Origin: Actinomycetota bacterium
GTDB lineage: Bacteria; Actinomycetota; Actinomycetes; Streptosporangiales; Streptosporangiaceae
Assembly: GCA_027306495.1 (NCBI GenBank)
Contig: DAHUZQ010000159.1
Location: 1 to 36,195 of the forward strand
Reading direction: 5' to 3'
Length of the DNA: 36,195 nt
How positions within the stretch are numbered: position 1 is the first letter of the stretch; each line of letters starts with the position of its first letter. Below are positions 24,774 through 32,397 of the stretch, in pieces. Both the position numbers and the translations under genes were made by a program. Under the pieces are notes generated by a model, which saw nothing but the letters and a program-made list of their open reading frames with translations, was not told where the DNA came from and did no database searches.

Positions 24774-25490
24774 ATGCTCGGCGCGCAGCCCTCCGACGCG
24801 GATCTGCTCCGGCAGCATGTGAACGGTGATCATGAGGCCTTCGGGGCGCTGTTCACCAGGCACCGCGACAGGCTCTGGGCGGTCGCGCTCAGAACGCTGG
24901 GTGACCCCGATGACGCGGCCGACGCCCTGCAGGAGGCGATGATCTCCGCCTTCCGGCAAGCCGCCGGCTTCCGGGGCGATTCGGCCGTCACGACCTGGCT
25001 GCACCGCATTGTCGTGAACGCCTGCCTGGACCGGTTGCGGCGCAAGGCTGCCCGGCCGGCTTCAGTCATGGACCAGCAGGCTCTGGACTCACTGGCGCGC
25101 CGGCCCTGGGGACCGGATGCGCAGGCGGATAGCGACCTTGCGCTGGAAGTGGCCACCGCCCTGCGGCTGCTGCCCGCGCAACAGCAGATGGCGCTGCTGC
25201 TCGTCGACATGCTCGGATATCCGGTGGCCGACGCCGCTGATGTGCTGGGGGTGTCGGTCGGCACGGTGAAGAGCCGCTGTGCCCGCGGACGAGCGCGGCT
25301 GCTGCCACATCTGGCGCACCTGCGCCGCGGCCGAGGTGGTGGCCGGGTAGATGGACCGGCACCGCCGGCAGCGGGTGAAGTCCCCGGACCCGGGCGGCCG
25401 GGCCAGGGTGCGCAGAGAGCGCCGGAGCGGAACCTGCCGGTCGCGGGCCGCGTCTCACCTGAGCAGGGAGGGGGTGAGCGGGAACCATGA
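24774..25490 (+). CDS. sigM: ECF sigma factor, SigM-like
   Basis: The 238-residue protein has ECF region 2 (DADLLRQHVNGDHEAFGALFTRH, then DDAADALQEAMISAFRQAAGFRG with VTTWLHRIVVNACLDRLRRK) and region 4 (LPAQQQMALLLVDMLGYPVADAADVLGV with GTVKSRCARGRARL). A disordered Pro/Gly-rich tail of about 45 residues follows. It lies between the MurJ-linked pseudokinase and trxB, the position of sigM in Streptomyces and mycobacteria. Its stop overlaps the anti-sigma start as ATGA (25487-25490), which shows tight coupling. It likely responds to envelope or redox stress. Confidence 0.92.
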   Translation: MLGAQPSDADLLRQHVNGDHEAFGALFTRHRDRLWAVALRTLGDPDDAADALQEAMISAFRQAAGFRGDSAVTTWLHRIVVNACLDRLRRKAARPASVMDQQALDSLARRPWGPDAQADSDLALEVATALRLLPAQQQMALLLVDMLGYPVADAADVLGVSVGTVKSRCARGRARLLPHLAHLRRGRGGGRVDGPAPPAAGEVPGPGRPGQGAQRAPERNLPVAGRVSPEQGGGEREP

Positions 25491-26398
25491 GCCACCATTA
25501 CGGCGCGCGGACCCTGGCGGCATACCGGGAGGGCCTGCTGCGCCGCGGCCGGCGTAAGCGGATCGGCGCTCACCTGGCCACCTGCCAGCACTGCGCGGCG
25601 GTCAAGGCGGACCTGGCGGGTGTGACTGCCGCGCTGGCGGCTGTGCCGCAGCCCCCGATGCCACCGTCCATCGCTGACCGGCTTACGGCCGCGCTCGCCG
25701 CCGAGGCCGGGTTGGCCGTCGGAACTGCGCCACAAGATGTCAGCCGGGGTGCGCTGGCCCGGAGCGACGGGGATCAGCGTGGAAGCCGCCGGACGCCAGG
25801 CGTCCCCACGCAGACCCCGGTCCAGGGTGGGAGAGCCCGTCCGGCCCGGCGTCCCCCTCGGTGGGCACGGCCAGCGGCCGTGGCCGTGGCATTGGCCGCG
25901 CTGTTCGCCGGTGGTGGTTATGCCTTGAGTCAGTCCCCGCTCGGCACCGCTGGCCCGGCGTCCACCGCGGCCGGTTCCAGCCCGGTGAATGGCACGGCGG
26001 GTCAGCCTGCCCATGCACCCAACGGCGGCACGTCGGTCATTGGGCTGAATCCCTCGACATTGGCCAGCGGCACCAACTATCAGCCCGGCACGCTCGGGAA
26101 GCAGGCCGCGGCTGTGCTGGCTGGCCGCTTGGACCACTCCGCCTTGCCCAGCGCGAACGGATTGCACAAGCTCGCGGGCCTTACGCCGACCGCGGCGAGG
26201 AGCTTGCCCGGCTGCCTGGGCCGGGTGGCTCCGGGCCAGCACGTGAGCATGGTGGACTTCGCTCGCTACCGTGGCCGGCCCGCCACCATAATCGTGGTGT
26301 CCAACGGCCGCCAGCGGACCGTGCTGGTGGTCGGGAGGGGGTGCTCGGCACACTCGGGGCAGGTGATCGCTCGTGCCCCCTTGGCCAGCCCTGGCTGA
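25487..26398 (+). CDS. Membrane-bound anti-sigma factor of SigM
   Basis: The 303-residue protein starts with a cytoplasmic domain holding His29-x3-Cys33-x2-Cys36, the zinc-associated anti-sigma motif. A linker of about 75 residues, one membrane segment (about 127-147, AVAVALAALFAGGGYAL) and an extracellular domain of about 155 residues with two cysteines (CLGRV and GCSAH) follow. The start overlaps the sigM stop by four bases. By context it binds and holds SigM at the membrane; release could follow zinc loss or proteolysis. The two extracellular cysteines may form a disulfide, which is inference. Confidence 0.85.
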   Translation: MSHHYGARTLAAYREGLLRRGRRKRIGAHLATCQHCAAVKADLAGVTAALAAVPQPPMPPSIADRLTAALAAEAGLAVGTAPQDVSRGALARSDGDQRGSRRTPGVPTQTPVQGGRARPARRPPRWARPAAVAVALAALFAGGGYALSQSPLGTAGPASTAAGSSPVNGTAGQPAHAPNGGTSVIGLNPSTLASGTNYQPGTLGKQAAAVLAGRLDHSALPSANGLHKLAGLTPTAARSLPGCLGRVAPGQHVSMVDFARYRGRPATIIVVSNGRQRTVLVVGRGCSAHSGQVIARAPLASPG

Positions 26399-26445
26399 GC
26401 CGGCCGGGCCAGGTCCGCGGGCCGGGCCGGCATGACCGTCCGCTG

Positions 26446-26471
26446 GGAATCTCCTTGGTCCCGGATCGGTT
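26446..26471 (+). promoter_or_regulatory. SigR-type promoter of trxBA
   Basis: GGAAT (26446-26450) and GTT (26469-26471) are separated by exactly 18 bases, the consensus GGAAT-N18-GTT of the thiol-stress sigma factor SigR. trxBA is a classic SigR target in Streptomyces. The site lies 33 bases upstream of the trxB start. Confidence 0.8.
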
Positions 26472-26504
26472 GACTCCGGTGCCCGTCAAGGAAAGGCAAG
26501 AGCC

Positions 26505-27437
26505 GTGACCGACATCCGGAACGTCATCATCATCGGATCCGGCCCCGCGGGGTACACCGCGGCGCTGTATGCGGCACGTGCCCAGCTCAAGCCGCTGGTC
26601 TTCGAGGGGTCCGTCACGTCCGGCGGCGCCCTGATGAACACCACGGATGTGGAGAACTTCCCAGGATTCCCGGACGGAGTCATGGGCCCGGATCTCATGG
26701 ACTCGATGCGCAAGCAGGCTGAGCGCTTCGGCGCCGAACTGGTCGCCGAAGACGTGACCGGTGTGGATCTGACCGACGTGCCGATGCGTGTCACGGCCGA
26801 CAGCGGGAGCTATCTGGCCCTGACCGTGATCATCGCGACCGGTTCGCGGTACCGGGAACTCGGCGTACCCGGCGAGAAGCTGCTGTCCGGTCATGGCGTG
26901 TCCTGGTGTGCCACCTGTGACGGATTCTTCTTCCGCGACCAGGACATCGCGGTGATCGGCGGAGGTGACTCGGCCATGGAGGAGGCCACCTTCCTGACCC
27001 GCTTCGCCCGCTCGGTGACGGTGGTCCACCGGCGCGACACCCTCCGGGCGTCCAGGATCATGGCTGACCGGGCACTTGCCAACCCCAAGATCAAGTTCCG
27101 CTGGGACAGCATCGTCACCGAGATTGTCGGTGACGGCAAGGTCAGCGGAGTGCGGCTGCGCGATGCCAAGTCCGGCGAGGAGAGCGTGCTGGACGTCAGC
27201 GGGGTCTTCGTAGCGATCGGCCACGATCCGCGGAGCGAACTGTTCGCGGACCAACTCAGCAGCGACTCCGAGGGTTACCTGCTGGTCGATCAGCCCTCTA
27301 CCCGCACCGCCATTCCCGGCGTGTTCGCATGCGGTGATGTGGTGGACCGGCACTACCGTCAGGCGGTGACGGCTGCTGGAACCGGCTGCGCCGCCGCCTT
27401 GGACGCGGAACGCTACCTCGCCGACTACGGAAGCTGA
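26505..27437 (+). CDS. trxB: Thioredoxin reductase
   Basis: The flavoenzyme reduces thioredoxin with NADPH. The 310-residue protein has the FAD motif [18 protein letters not shown], the redox pair Cys135/Cys138 in CATCDG, the NADPH motif [12 protein letters not shown] and the closing FAD segment VFACGDVVD. All are at standard positions and the length is typical. GTG 26505 is supported by AAGGAAAGG at 26489-26497. Behind a SigR-type promoter and followed by trxA, so expression should rise under disulfide stress. Confidence 0.97.
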   Translation: MTDIRNVIIIGSGPAGYTAALYAARAQLKPLVFEGSVTSGGALMNTTDVENFPGFPDGVMGPDLMDSMRKQAERFGAELVAEDVTGVDLTDVPMRVTADSGSYLALTVIIATGSRYRELGVPGEKLLSGHGVSWCATCDGFFFRDQDIAVIGGGDSAMEEATFLTRFARSVTVVHRRDTLRASRIMADRALANPKIKFRWDSIVTEIVGDGKVSGVRLRDAKSGEESVLDVSGVFVAIGHDPRSELFADQLSSDSEGYLLVDQPSTRTAIPGVFACGDVVDRHYRQAVTAAGTGCAAALDAERYLADYGS

Positions 27438-27528
27438 CCCGGGATCCGGGCGTACCGGCCTAGCGCCGGCGTGGATGACCTGACCGTGACAATAGGCCGT
27501 GACAGACGGCGAGAGAGGAAGGCCAGTT

Positions 27529-27852
27529 GTGGGCGCGACCAGGGCGGTAACCGATCAGAGCTTCGAAAAAGAGGTTCTCAACAGCACGAAGCCGGTGCTC
27601 GTAGATTACTGGGCCGAGTGGTGCGGCCCTTGCCGGCTGGTCGCGCCGGTGCTCGAGGCCATCGCGGCAGAGCACGGTGACAAGCTCGAGATCGTGAAGC
27701 TGAATGTGGACGATAACCCGGAAGTCACCCGCCGGTACAACATTCTCAACATTCCCACCCTCGGTGTGTTCCAGAACGGGCAGGTAGTCAAGGAACTGGT
27801 GGGCGCACGGTCGAAGTCAGCGCTCCTGCGCGAGCTGGCTGACTTCATCTGA
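27529..27852 (+). CDS. trxA: Thioredoxin
   Basis: The 107-residue protein carries the active site WCGPC (Cys32/Cys35) in VLVDYWAEWCGPCRLVAP and the cis-proline segment NIPTLGVFQNGQVV. It is a full-length thioredoxin reduced by the upstream TrxB. GTG 27529 is chosen because AGGAAGG lies 6 bases before it and the protein then begins MGATRAVTDQSF, the family start; the longer frame from GTG 27499 lacks such a site. It is 91 bases after trxB and is probably in the same SigR-driven operon, closed by the terminator at 27880-27916. Confidence 0.97.
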   Translation: MGATRAVTDQSFEKEVLNSTKPVLVDYWAEWCGPCRLVAPVLEAIAAEHGDKLEIVKLNVDDNPEVTRRYNILNIPTLGVFQNGQVVKELVGARSKSALLRELADFI

Positions 27853-27879
27853 CCGGAGGCTTCCGGCTACTCAAGTGTG

Positions 27880-27916
27880 TGTGTGCTCTCCACGGGCCTC
27901 CGGTGGGGAGCACACA
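27880..27916. terminator. Bidirectional terminator between trxA and the GNAT gene
   Basis: TGTGTGCTCTCCAC and GTGGGGAGCACACA form a 14-bp stem with one G-T pair and a 9-base loop. It lies 27 bases after the trxA stop and 34 bases from the stop of the convergent GNAT gene, so it can serve both. Confidence 0.85.
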
Positions 27917-27950
27917 GACTTGCCTGGGTCACCCGAGTGCGGGGCCGCAG

Positions 27951-28571
27951 TCAGGCCAGACGCAGCGCGCGCTCGGGGCTCATGGAGCCGAGCAACCGTT
28001 CCAGCGCCACTTCGACGTCTTCCCGCCAGGACACCGCCGTCTTCAACTCCAGCCGCAAACGCGGATAGCGGTGGTGCGGACGGACGGTCTTGAAGCCCAC
28101 CGCCAGCAGGTATTCCGCAGGCAGTACGCATGAGGTGCCTTCCTGCTTGCGCAGGTCCCCGAATGCCTCCACCGCTTTCACGCCGCGCCGGGTCAGATCC
28201 TTGGCCACTGTCTGGATCAGCACCCTGCCCAGCCCGCCGCCTGAGAACTCGTCGATGATCCTCGCTGCCATCAGCAGCACGGCATCGGCGCTGACGGGGC
28301 TGGTGGGGAAGGCGGCCGAGCGGGGGACGTACATCGGAGGCGCGTATAGCACGTACCCAGCGGGCACGCCGTCCACATAGGCGATCTTGCCGCAGCTTCC
28401 CCATTCCAGCAGCGTGGAGGAGATCCACGCCTCCTTTTCCAGGGCCGGATCGCCGGCGTCCTGTGCTCTGGACTGGGCGACCGGGTCCAATTCCCAGAAA
28501 GCACACCTTCGGCAGCGGTGCGGGAGGTCATCAAGATTGTCCAGAGTGATATTGGCGAGGCGGCGCGGCAC
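27951..28571 (-). CDS. GNAT-family N-acetyltransferase
   Basis: The 206-residue protein has the acetyl-CoA fold: AYVDGVPAGYVLYAPP (strand 4 region), DAVLLMAARIIDEFSGGGLGRVLIQTVAKDL in which the G-x-GLG(R) acetyl-CoA loop is seen, and VEAFGDLRK. Near the N-terminus HRCRRCAFWELDP holds a Cys-x-x-Cys pair that is a trait of this actinobacterial subgroup. GTG 28571 is supported by GGAGGG 7 bases upstream. Proteins of this type are regular neighbours of parB in actinomycetes. The substrate is unknown. Confidence 0.88.
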   Translation of the reverse strand: MPRRLANITLDNLDDLPHRCRRCAFWELDPVAQSRAQDAGDPALEKEAWISSTLLEWGSCGKIAYVDGVPAGYVLYAPPMYVPRSAAFPTSPVSADAVLLMAARIIDEFSGGGLGRVLIQTVAKDLTRRGVKAVEAFGDLRKQEGTSCVLPAEYLLAVGFKTVRPHHRYPRLRLELKTAVSWREDVEVALERLLGSMSPERALRLA

Positions 28572-29056
28572 CTGGCATCCCTCCGGCTGTGGCGCTCTGC
28601 GTTGACGTCGGTTGCTCCCCCGGGGTGCATGGCGACTGGCCAGCAACTGGCCCGGCCTTCCCCGGTGGTCACTTATGCCTGCCGGTATCGTACCCGCCAC
28701 CGTCGCTCTATCCAGCGGGCACCTTGGGCGACCCGGTGATTCGGCTTGCTCGGGGTGCTGCCCCGCAGTCGGATCCGGCCGCACTACCCCGGTTGCCGGC
28801 GGGGCGGGCTGCTATCACCTCCCGGTTCCCGGCGGGGCGGGCTGCTATCACCTCCCGGTTCCCGGCGGGGCGGGCTGCCATCACCTCCCGGTCCCCGGCG
28901 GGCCCGTCCAGCACCATGGCCGTGGGCTCCGCAGCGGGCACATGGGCCAAGTTCCGCCTGCCAACCGCCGCGTCCCTCACGTCAAGGGCGACGGCCGGAA
29001 CCGGCGTGGTTCACCGGCGGTCGGCCGGCCCTGCGAACGGGATGGTGGCCCACCAT
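28572..29056. other. Non-coding region with a minisatellite
   Basis: This 485-base stretch between the divergent GNAT and aldolase-like genes has no frame with a recognisable product. It holds the GNAT ribosome-binding site at its left end and the 33-bp tandem repeat at 28798-28896. Open frames on both strands exist only because the sequence is GC-rich and the repeat period is a multiple of three. Confidence 0.6.
28798..28896. repeat. 33-bp tandem repeat, three copies plus partial ends
   Basis: Units at 28798-28830, 28831-28863 and 28864-28896 begin GGCGGGGCGGGCTGCTATCA and end CCTCCCGGTTCCC. The first two are identical; the third differs at two positions. Partial copies flank the array on both sides. 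There are no spacers, so this is a minisatellite and not a CRISPR. Confidence 0.9.
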
Positions 29057-29062
29057 TAGGCT
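29057..29062 (+). promoter_or_regulatory. -10 element of a leaderless aldolase-like gene
   Basis: TAGGCT fits TAnnnT and ends exactly six bases before the GTG start at 29069. No ribosome-binding site is present. This is the arrangement of leaderless actinobacterial mRNAs, with transcription starting at the G of GTG. Confidence 0.6.
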
Positions 29063-29068
29063 CGGTGG

Positions 29069-30112
29069 GTGACTTCACGTAAGAGCTTCGGCAGCGACAA
29101 TCACGCGCCCGCACATGAGTCTGTCCTGCGCATGCTGACAGATGCCAGCGTGGGCGATGCCCATGCCTATGGCGATGATCCATTGACCGAGCGAGCGAGC
29201 GCCGAGTTGCGGGATCTCTCCGGCGCCCAGGAAGTGTTGTTCGTCTTCACTGGGACAGCCGCGAATGTCCTTGGTATCAGTCTGCTGGTGCGCCCATTCG
29301 AAGGGGTGATATGCGCGGAGAGCGCGCATCTGAACATCGACGAATGCGGGGCGGCTGAACGGGTGCTGGGCACTAAACTGCTGCCCGTGCCGGTCCCGGA
29401 CGGCAAGCTCACGCCGCGGGCCATCGCAAGCCGCCTCGGCGGGCGCCATGATGAGCACCGGGTTCAGCCGGCCGCAGTCGCCATCACCCAGGCAACCGAA
29501 CTCGGCACCTGCTACTCGATTGAGGAACTCGCCGAACTCGCTCGATTCTGCCGCCAGGAGGGATTGCGGGTCTACATGGACGGCGCGCGCCTGGCAAATG
29601 CCGCCGCTTCGCTCGGCTGTGAACTGCGCGACCTATCCAGCCAGGTGGACATCCTGAGTGTCGGCGGTACCAAGAACGGCGCCGTCGGAGCCGAGGCTGT
29701 GCTGGTTATGGATGCGCAACTGACAGCGAGTGCGCCGTACCTGAGAAAGCAGCAGATGCAGTTGGCCTCCAAGATGCGGTACCTCGCCGCCCAGTTCATC
29801 GCTTTGCTGTCGGACGACCTATGGCTCCGCAATGCCGGCCACGCGAACGAGATGGCAGCCAGGCTCGGGGAGGAAATCGCCGGGCTCCCGGGCGTGGAGC
29901 TATGGCAACCGGTGCAGTCCAATGCCGTCTTCGCCACGCTGGATCCCGTCTTGATCGAAGAATTGCAGCAGGACTGGAGCTTCCATGTCTGGGATGAGGC
30001 CGCTCATGTCGTGCGCTGGATGACCGCCTACGACACCACGGAGGCCGACGTCGATCAGTTCGTCCTCGCCATACGGCAGGCGGTGACCGGGGCGGGTGCG
30101 GGCCGGGGATGA
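29069..30112 (+). CDS. Low-specificity L-threonine aldolase-like PLP enzyme
   Basis: The 347-residue protein fits fold-type I PLP enzymes of the beta-eliminating lyase/threonine aldolase family, which split threonine or allo-threonine into glycine and acetaldehyde. Seen motifs are GSDNHAPAHESVL with DAHAYGDDPLT, FVFTGTAANVLG, ICAESAHLN (stacking His87), VYMDGARLANAAA (Asp171) and SVGGTKNG with the PLP lysine Lys202. Length is typical. The start is GTG with no ribosome-binding site and a -10 six bases upstream, so the mRNA is probably leaderless. The gene stands between GNAT and parB; other beta-eliminating lyases remain possible substrates-wise. Confidence 0.9.
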   Translation: MTSRKSFGSDNHAPAHESVLRMLTDASVGDAHAYGDDPLTERASAELRDLSGAQEVLFVFTGTAANVLGISLLVRPFEGVICAESAHLNIDECGAAERVLGTKLLPVPVPDGKLTPRAIASRLGGRHDEHRVQPAAVAITQATELGTCYSIEELAELARFCRQEGLRVYMDGARLANAAASLGCELRDLSSQVDILSVGGTKNGAVGAEAVLVMDAQLTASAPYLRKQQMQLASKMRYLAAQFIALLSDDLWLRNAGHANEMAARLGEEIAGLPGVELWQPVQSNAVFATLDPVLIEELQQDWSFHVWDEAAHVVRWMTAYDTTEADVDQFVLAIRQAVTGAGAGRG

Positions 30113-30206
30113 GCCTTGCGCGGCCATGGGCTGCGTAAGGACGTCCAGTGTCAGTTCACGGGTGGCTACTGCTGATCCTGACTGCCTCACAGTCGCGTGG
30201 GGCACT

Positions 30207-30222
30207 GGTTTCACGTGAAACA
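30207..30222. promoter_or_regulatory. parS centromere site
   Basis: GGTTTCACGTGAAACA matches the bacterial parS 16-mer TGTTTCACGTGAAACA at 15 of 16 positions, and the 14-base palindrome GTTTCACGTGAAAC is perfect. It lies between the aldolase-like gene and parB, within 5 kb of parA, the usual clustering near oriC. ParB should nucleate here and spread. Confidence 0.95.
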
Positions 30223-30320
30223 AGGCACGCTTCGGATGGCGGCTCATAGCGCGCACGCCCAGAGATGCGGCCGCGGGTGGCGGGGCGCCGCGGGTGGCGG
30301 GTGGCGGGGCAACGTACGGG

Positions 30321-31319
30321 CTACAGGGACTCCTGCCCCGTCTGCCGAAGGGATGACATAGCTCCGACGATCCGCTGCAAGTCCTCCATGGACACGAACT
30401 CGACTATGATCTTGCCCTTGTTCCGTCCCAGTTCGACCTTTACACGCGTGTCGAACGCATCGGACAGGCGGTCAGCGAGCGCTGTCATGGAAGCCGGGAC
30501 GTCCGGCCTGGCCGTGCTGCGGCGCTCGCGGGGGGTGTCTTCACCGCCCAGGGCCACGATCTCTTCCACCGCGCGCACCGACAGGCCCTCCGCCACGATC
30601 CGGTGGGCGAGACGGTCCTGGGCGGCGGCGCTGTCCAGGGTCAGCAGTGCCCGCGCATGACCGGCACTGAGCACACCCGCTGCCACCCGGCGCTGAACAG
30701 TAGGGGGCAACTGCAAGAGCCTGATCGTGTTCGAGATATGAGGCCGGGAGCGGCCCACCTTCCGCGCAAGCTCATCATGGGTTGCCCCGAAGTCATCCAG
30801 CAGTTGCTGATAAGCGGCTGCTTCCTCCAGTGGATTGAGCTGCTCCCGGTGCAGATTCTCCATGAGGGCGTCCCGCAGCAGGTCCTCATCGGACGTGCCG
30901 CGGATGATCGCCGGGATCCGTGTGAGCCCGGCCCGCTGGCAGGCCCGCCACCGGCGCTCACCCATGATGAGTTCGTACCGGCCGGGCATGACCAGCCTTA
31001 CCACCACCGGCTGAAGGAGACCGACCTGAACGATGGAGGCTGCCAACTCCTCCAGTGCCGCCTCATCGAAGGCCTGCCGCGGCTGCCGGGGATTCGGGGT
31101 AACCGACTCGATCGGCACCTCGTCGAAATAGGTGCCACCTGCCGCCGCCTCGGGCATCGCCGGCCCCGCCGCCGTGGCGTATCCATTTCCCACTGGTCCG
31201 GCGTCAGTTTGCCCGCCGCCGTCCGGGCTTGCCGGGGCACCGGGCCACCCCACCGATGCCGGTGCGGTGGGGATGAGAGCGCCCAGCCCTTTGCCCAGCC
31301 CGCGCTTCTGCGGTGCCAC
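30321..31319 (-). CDS. parB: Chromosome-partitioning protein ParB
   Basis: ParB is a CTP-dependent clamp that loads at parS and spreads to organise the origin region. The 332-residue protein begins [13 protein letters not shown] (the ParA-stimulating N-terminal segment), continues with a variable linker and then the N-terminal domain with GERRWRA (120-126) and [14 protein letters not shown] (154-167). The [24 protein letters not shown] (182-202) follows and the dimerisation domain lies at the C-terminus ([16 protein letters not shown]). GGAGGAGG 6 bases before GTG 31319 fixes the start. Unlike in most actinobacteria, parA is not directly upstream: 2.4 kb with a TetR gene and a divergent hydrolase-like gene separates them. 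Confidence 0.97.
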   Translation of the reverse strand: MAPQKRGLGKGLGALIPTAPASVGWPGAPASPDGGGQTDAGPVGNGYATAAGPAMPEAAAGGTYFDEVPIESVTPNPRQPRQAFDEAALEELAASIVQVGLLQPVVVRLVMPGRYELIMGERRWRACQRAGLTRIPAIIRGTSDEDLLRDALMENLHREQLNPLEEAAAYQQLLDDFGATHDELARKVGRSRPHISNTIRLLQLPPTVQRRVAAGVLSAGHARALLTLDSAAAQDRLAHRIVAEGLSVRAVEEIVALGGEDTPRERRSTARPDVPASMTALADRLSDAFDTRVKVELGRNKGKIIVEFVSMEDLQRIVGAMSSLRQTGQESL

Positions 31320-31695
31320 TGCGCACCTCCTCCGCCTCAGCCACCACCGGTCACAGCCGACTGGGACATTCGCTCCAGGTCGGCGTTGGTGAGCCTATCG
31401 TTGGTGAGTTCATCTGAGCCGCAGATCGGCTGCACTGTGGTGCCGCTATCAGAGCCTGTCCCGGGGCCCACTACGCAGCCAGCGCCGCGGTCAGCACGGA
31501 GAGTCGCCTATCTACCCCGCCGGGCGGCCGGGCGTGGCTCTGCCAACTTGCTCCATGAGCCGATTCCGCCCGGACCCGCGAGAGCCGCAACATGGGGCAG
31601 GACCCGTGCAGTAGCGCCGGGTCTCTCGCGGTCGGCAGTTGGAGGCTGAACAGTGAGCCGTGGCCGGCAGTGATGGACCAGACCTCCACCGCGGC
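31320..31695. other. Non-coding region between parB and the TetR gene
   Basis: This 376-base stretch has the parB ribosome-binding site at its left end and must hold a parB promoter, because parA cannot drive parB here. Direct reading gave no clear -35/-10 pair and no recognisable protein. It may include the junction of the inserted TetR/hydrolase segment. Confidence 0.5.
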
Positions 31696-32334
31696 TCATG
31701 AGGTGATCTGGTCCACCGCGCTGAGGGCCGACCTGATCCGGCGCGGGTACTGTGCCGCGACCGTTGCGGCGTCTTCGCCCGCGAGGATGGTGCGGATGGC
31801 CTGCAGGTGGACGGTGCGCCAGGCCGTGACGGCGAGTGCTGCGGCAAGCTCGGGTTCGGCGGTGCCCGTCGCGGCCATCGCCTGCGCCAGCTCGGTTGTC
31901 AGCTGGTCGGCAAGCTCCCGGGCCCGTGCCTGCAGCGCGCGCGAGCCCGCAACCGTACGCCACCAGCCGATCATGTCGGCCTGCATGCCGTAGGGTGCCT
32001 GGCCGGCCTCGGCAGCGGCCACGAGGGCGTCACGGAGCGCACTGACCGCTGAGTGCCCAGCTGCGCGCTCGGCGATGGCCCGGGTGAGCTGGCCGGCCAC
32101 CTCTGGGTAGCGATCGAAAAACAGGTCCTCCTTGCGCGGGAAGTGGGCGAAGACTGTTGGCCGGGCCACATCCGCAGCCTCGGCGATCTCCGACACCGAT
32201 ACCTGGTCGAACCCGCGGTCCCGGAACAGCGCCGTGGCCGCATCCGAGATGCGCTGGCGAATCTCCGCCTTCTTGCGTTCCCGCCGCCCGGGATGCGGGC
32301 CCGCCGGGACGCCGGGACGGCCATCAGCAACCAT
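31696..32334 (-). CDS. TetR-family transcriptional regulator
   Basis: The 212-residue protein has a TetR helix-turn-helix near residues 20-66 (IRQRISDAATALFRDRGFDQVSVSEIAEAADVARPTVFAHFPRKEDLF). A helical ligand domain with Trp, Met and Ala-rich helices follows. It is divergent from the TIM-barrel gene across 63 bases that hold a 30-base inverted repeat. A -10 TATGAT ends six bases before ATG 32334 and no ribosome-binding site exists, so the mRNA is probably leaderless. By position it represses itself and the neighbour. The ligand is unknown. Confidence 0.9.
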   Translation of the reverse strand: MVADGRPGVPAGPHPGRRERKKAEIRQRISDAATALFRDRGFDQVSVSEIAEAADVARPTVFAHFPRKEDLFFDRYPEVAGQLTRAIAERAAGHSAVSALRDALVAAAEAGQAPYGMQADMIGWWRTVAGSRALQARARELADQLTTELAQAMAATGTAEPELAAALAVTAWRTVHLQAIRTILAGEDAATVAAQYPRRIRSALSAVDQITS

Positions 32335-32340
32335 GCATTA

Positions 32341-32346
32341 ATCATA
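32341..32346 (-). promoter_or_regulatory. -10 element of the TetR gene
   Basis: TATGAT on the minus strand is one base from the perfect TATAAT and ends six bases before the ATG. It overlaps the shared operator, which fits autoregulation. Confidence 0.65.
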
Positions 32347-32372
32347 CCCGATAAGACATCATATCGAGTATG
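32343..32372. promoter_or_regulatory. Operator shared by the TetR and TIM-barrel genes
   Basis: CATAC-C-CGATA and TATCG-A-GTATG form an inverted repeat with 8 bases in the middle; ten of eleven positions per arm pair. It overlaps the TetR -10 and the -35 region of the divergent gene, so one bound TetR dimer or pair of dimers could block both promoters. Confidence 0.75.
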
Positions 32373-32383
32373 CCTTCCTGTGG

Positions 32384-32389
32384 TAGGGT
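32384..32389 (+). promoter_or_regulatory. -10 element of the TIM-barrel gene
   Basis: TAGGGT fits TAnnnT and ends eight bases before ATG 32398. There is no ribosome-binding site, so the transcript has a leader of at most one or two bases. Confidence 0.55.
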
Positions 32390-32397
32390 GCCTGTCC

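Noticed and set aside
28798-28896. CRISPR array
   Set aside because: The 33-base units abut with no spacers and no cas genes are near.
28612-29082. Protein-coding gene spanning the 33-bp repeat on the plus strand
   Set aside because: There is no ribosome-binding site, no family likeness and no consistent codon bias. The frame is open because the repeat period is a multiple of three, and it would overlap the start of the aldolase-like gene.
29069-29090. Further parS site at the start of the aldolase-like gene
   Set aside because: The sequence has TTCACGT but lacks the second half of the palindrome.
31471-31689. Small minus-strand gene between parB and the TetR gene
   Set aside because: The translated sequence matches nothing I know, has no ribosome-binding site and shows no clear coding bias.
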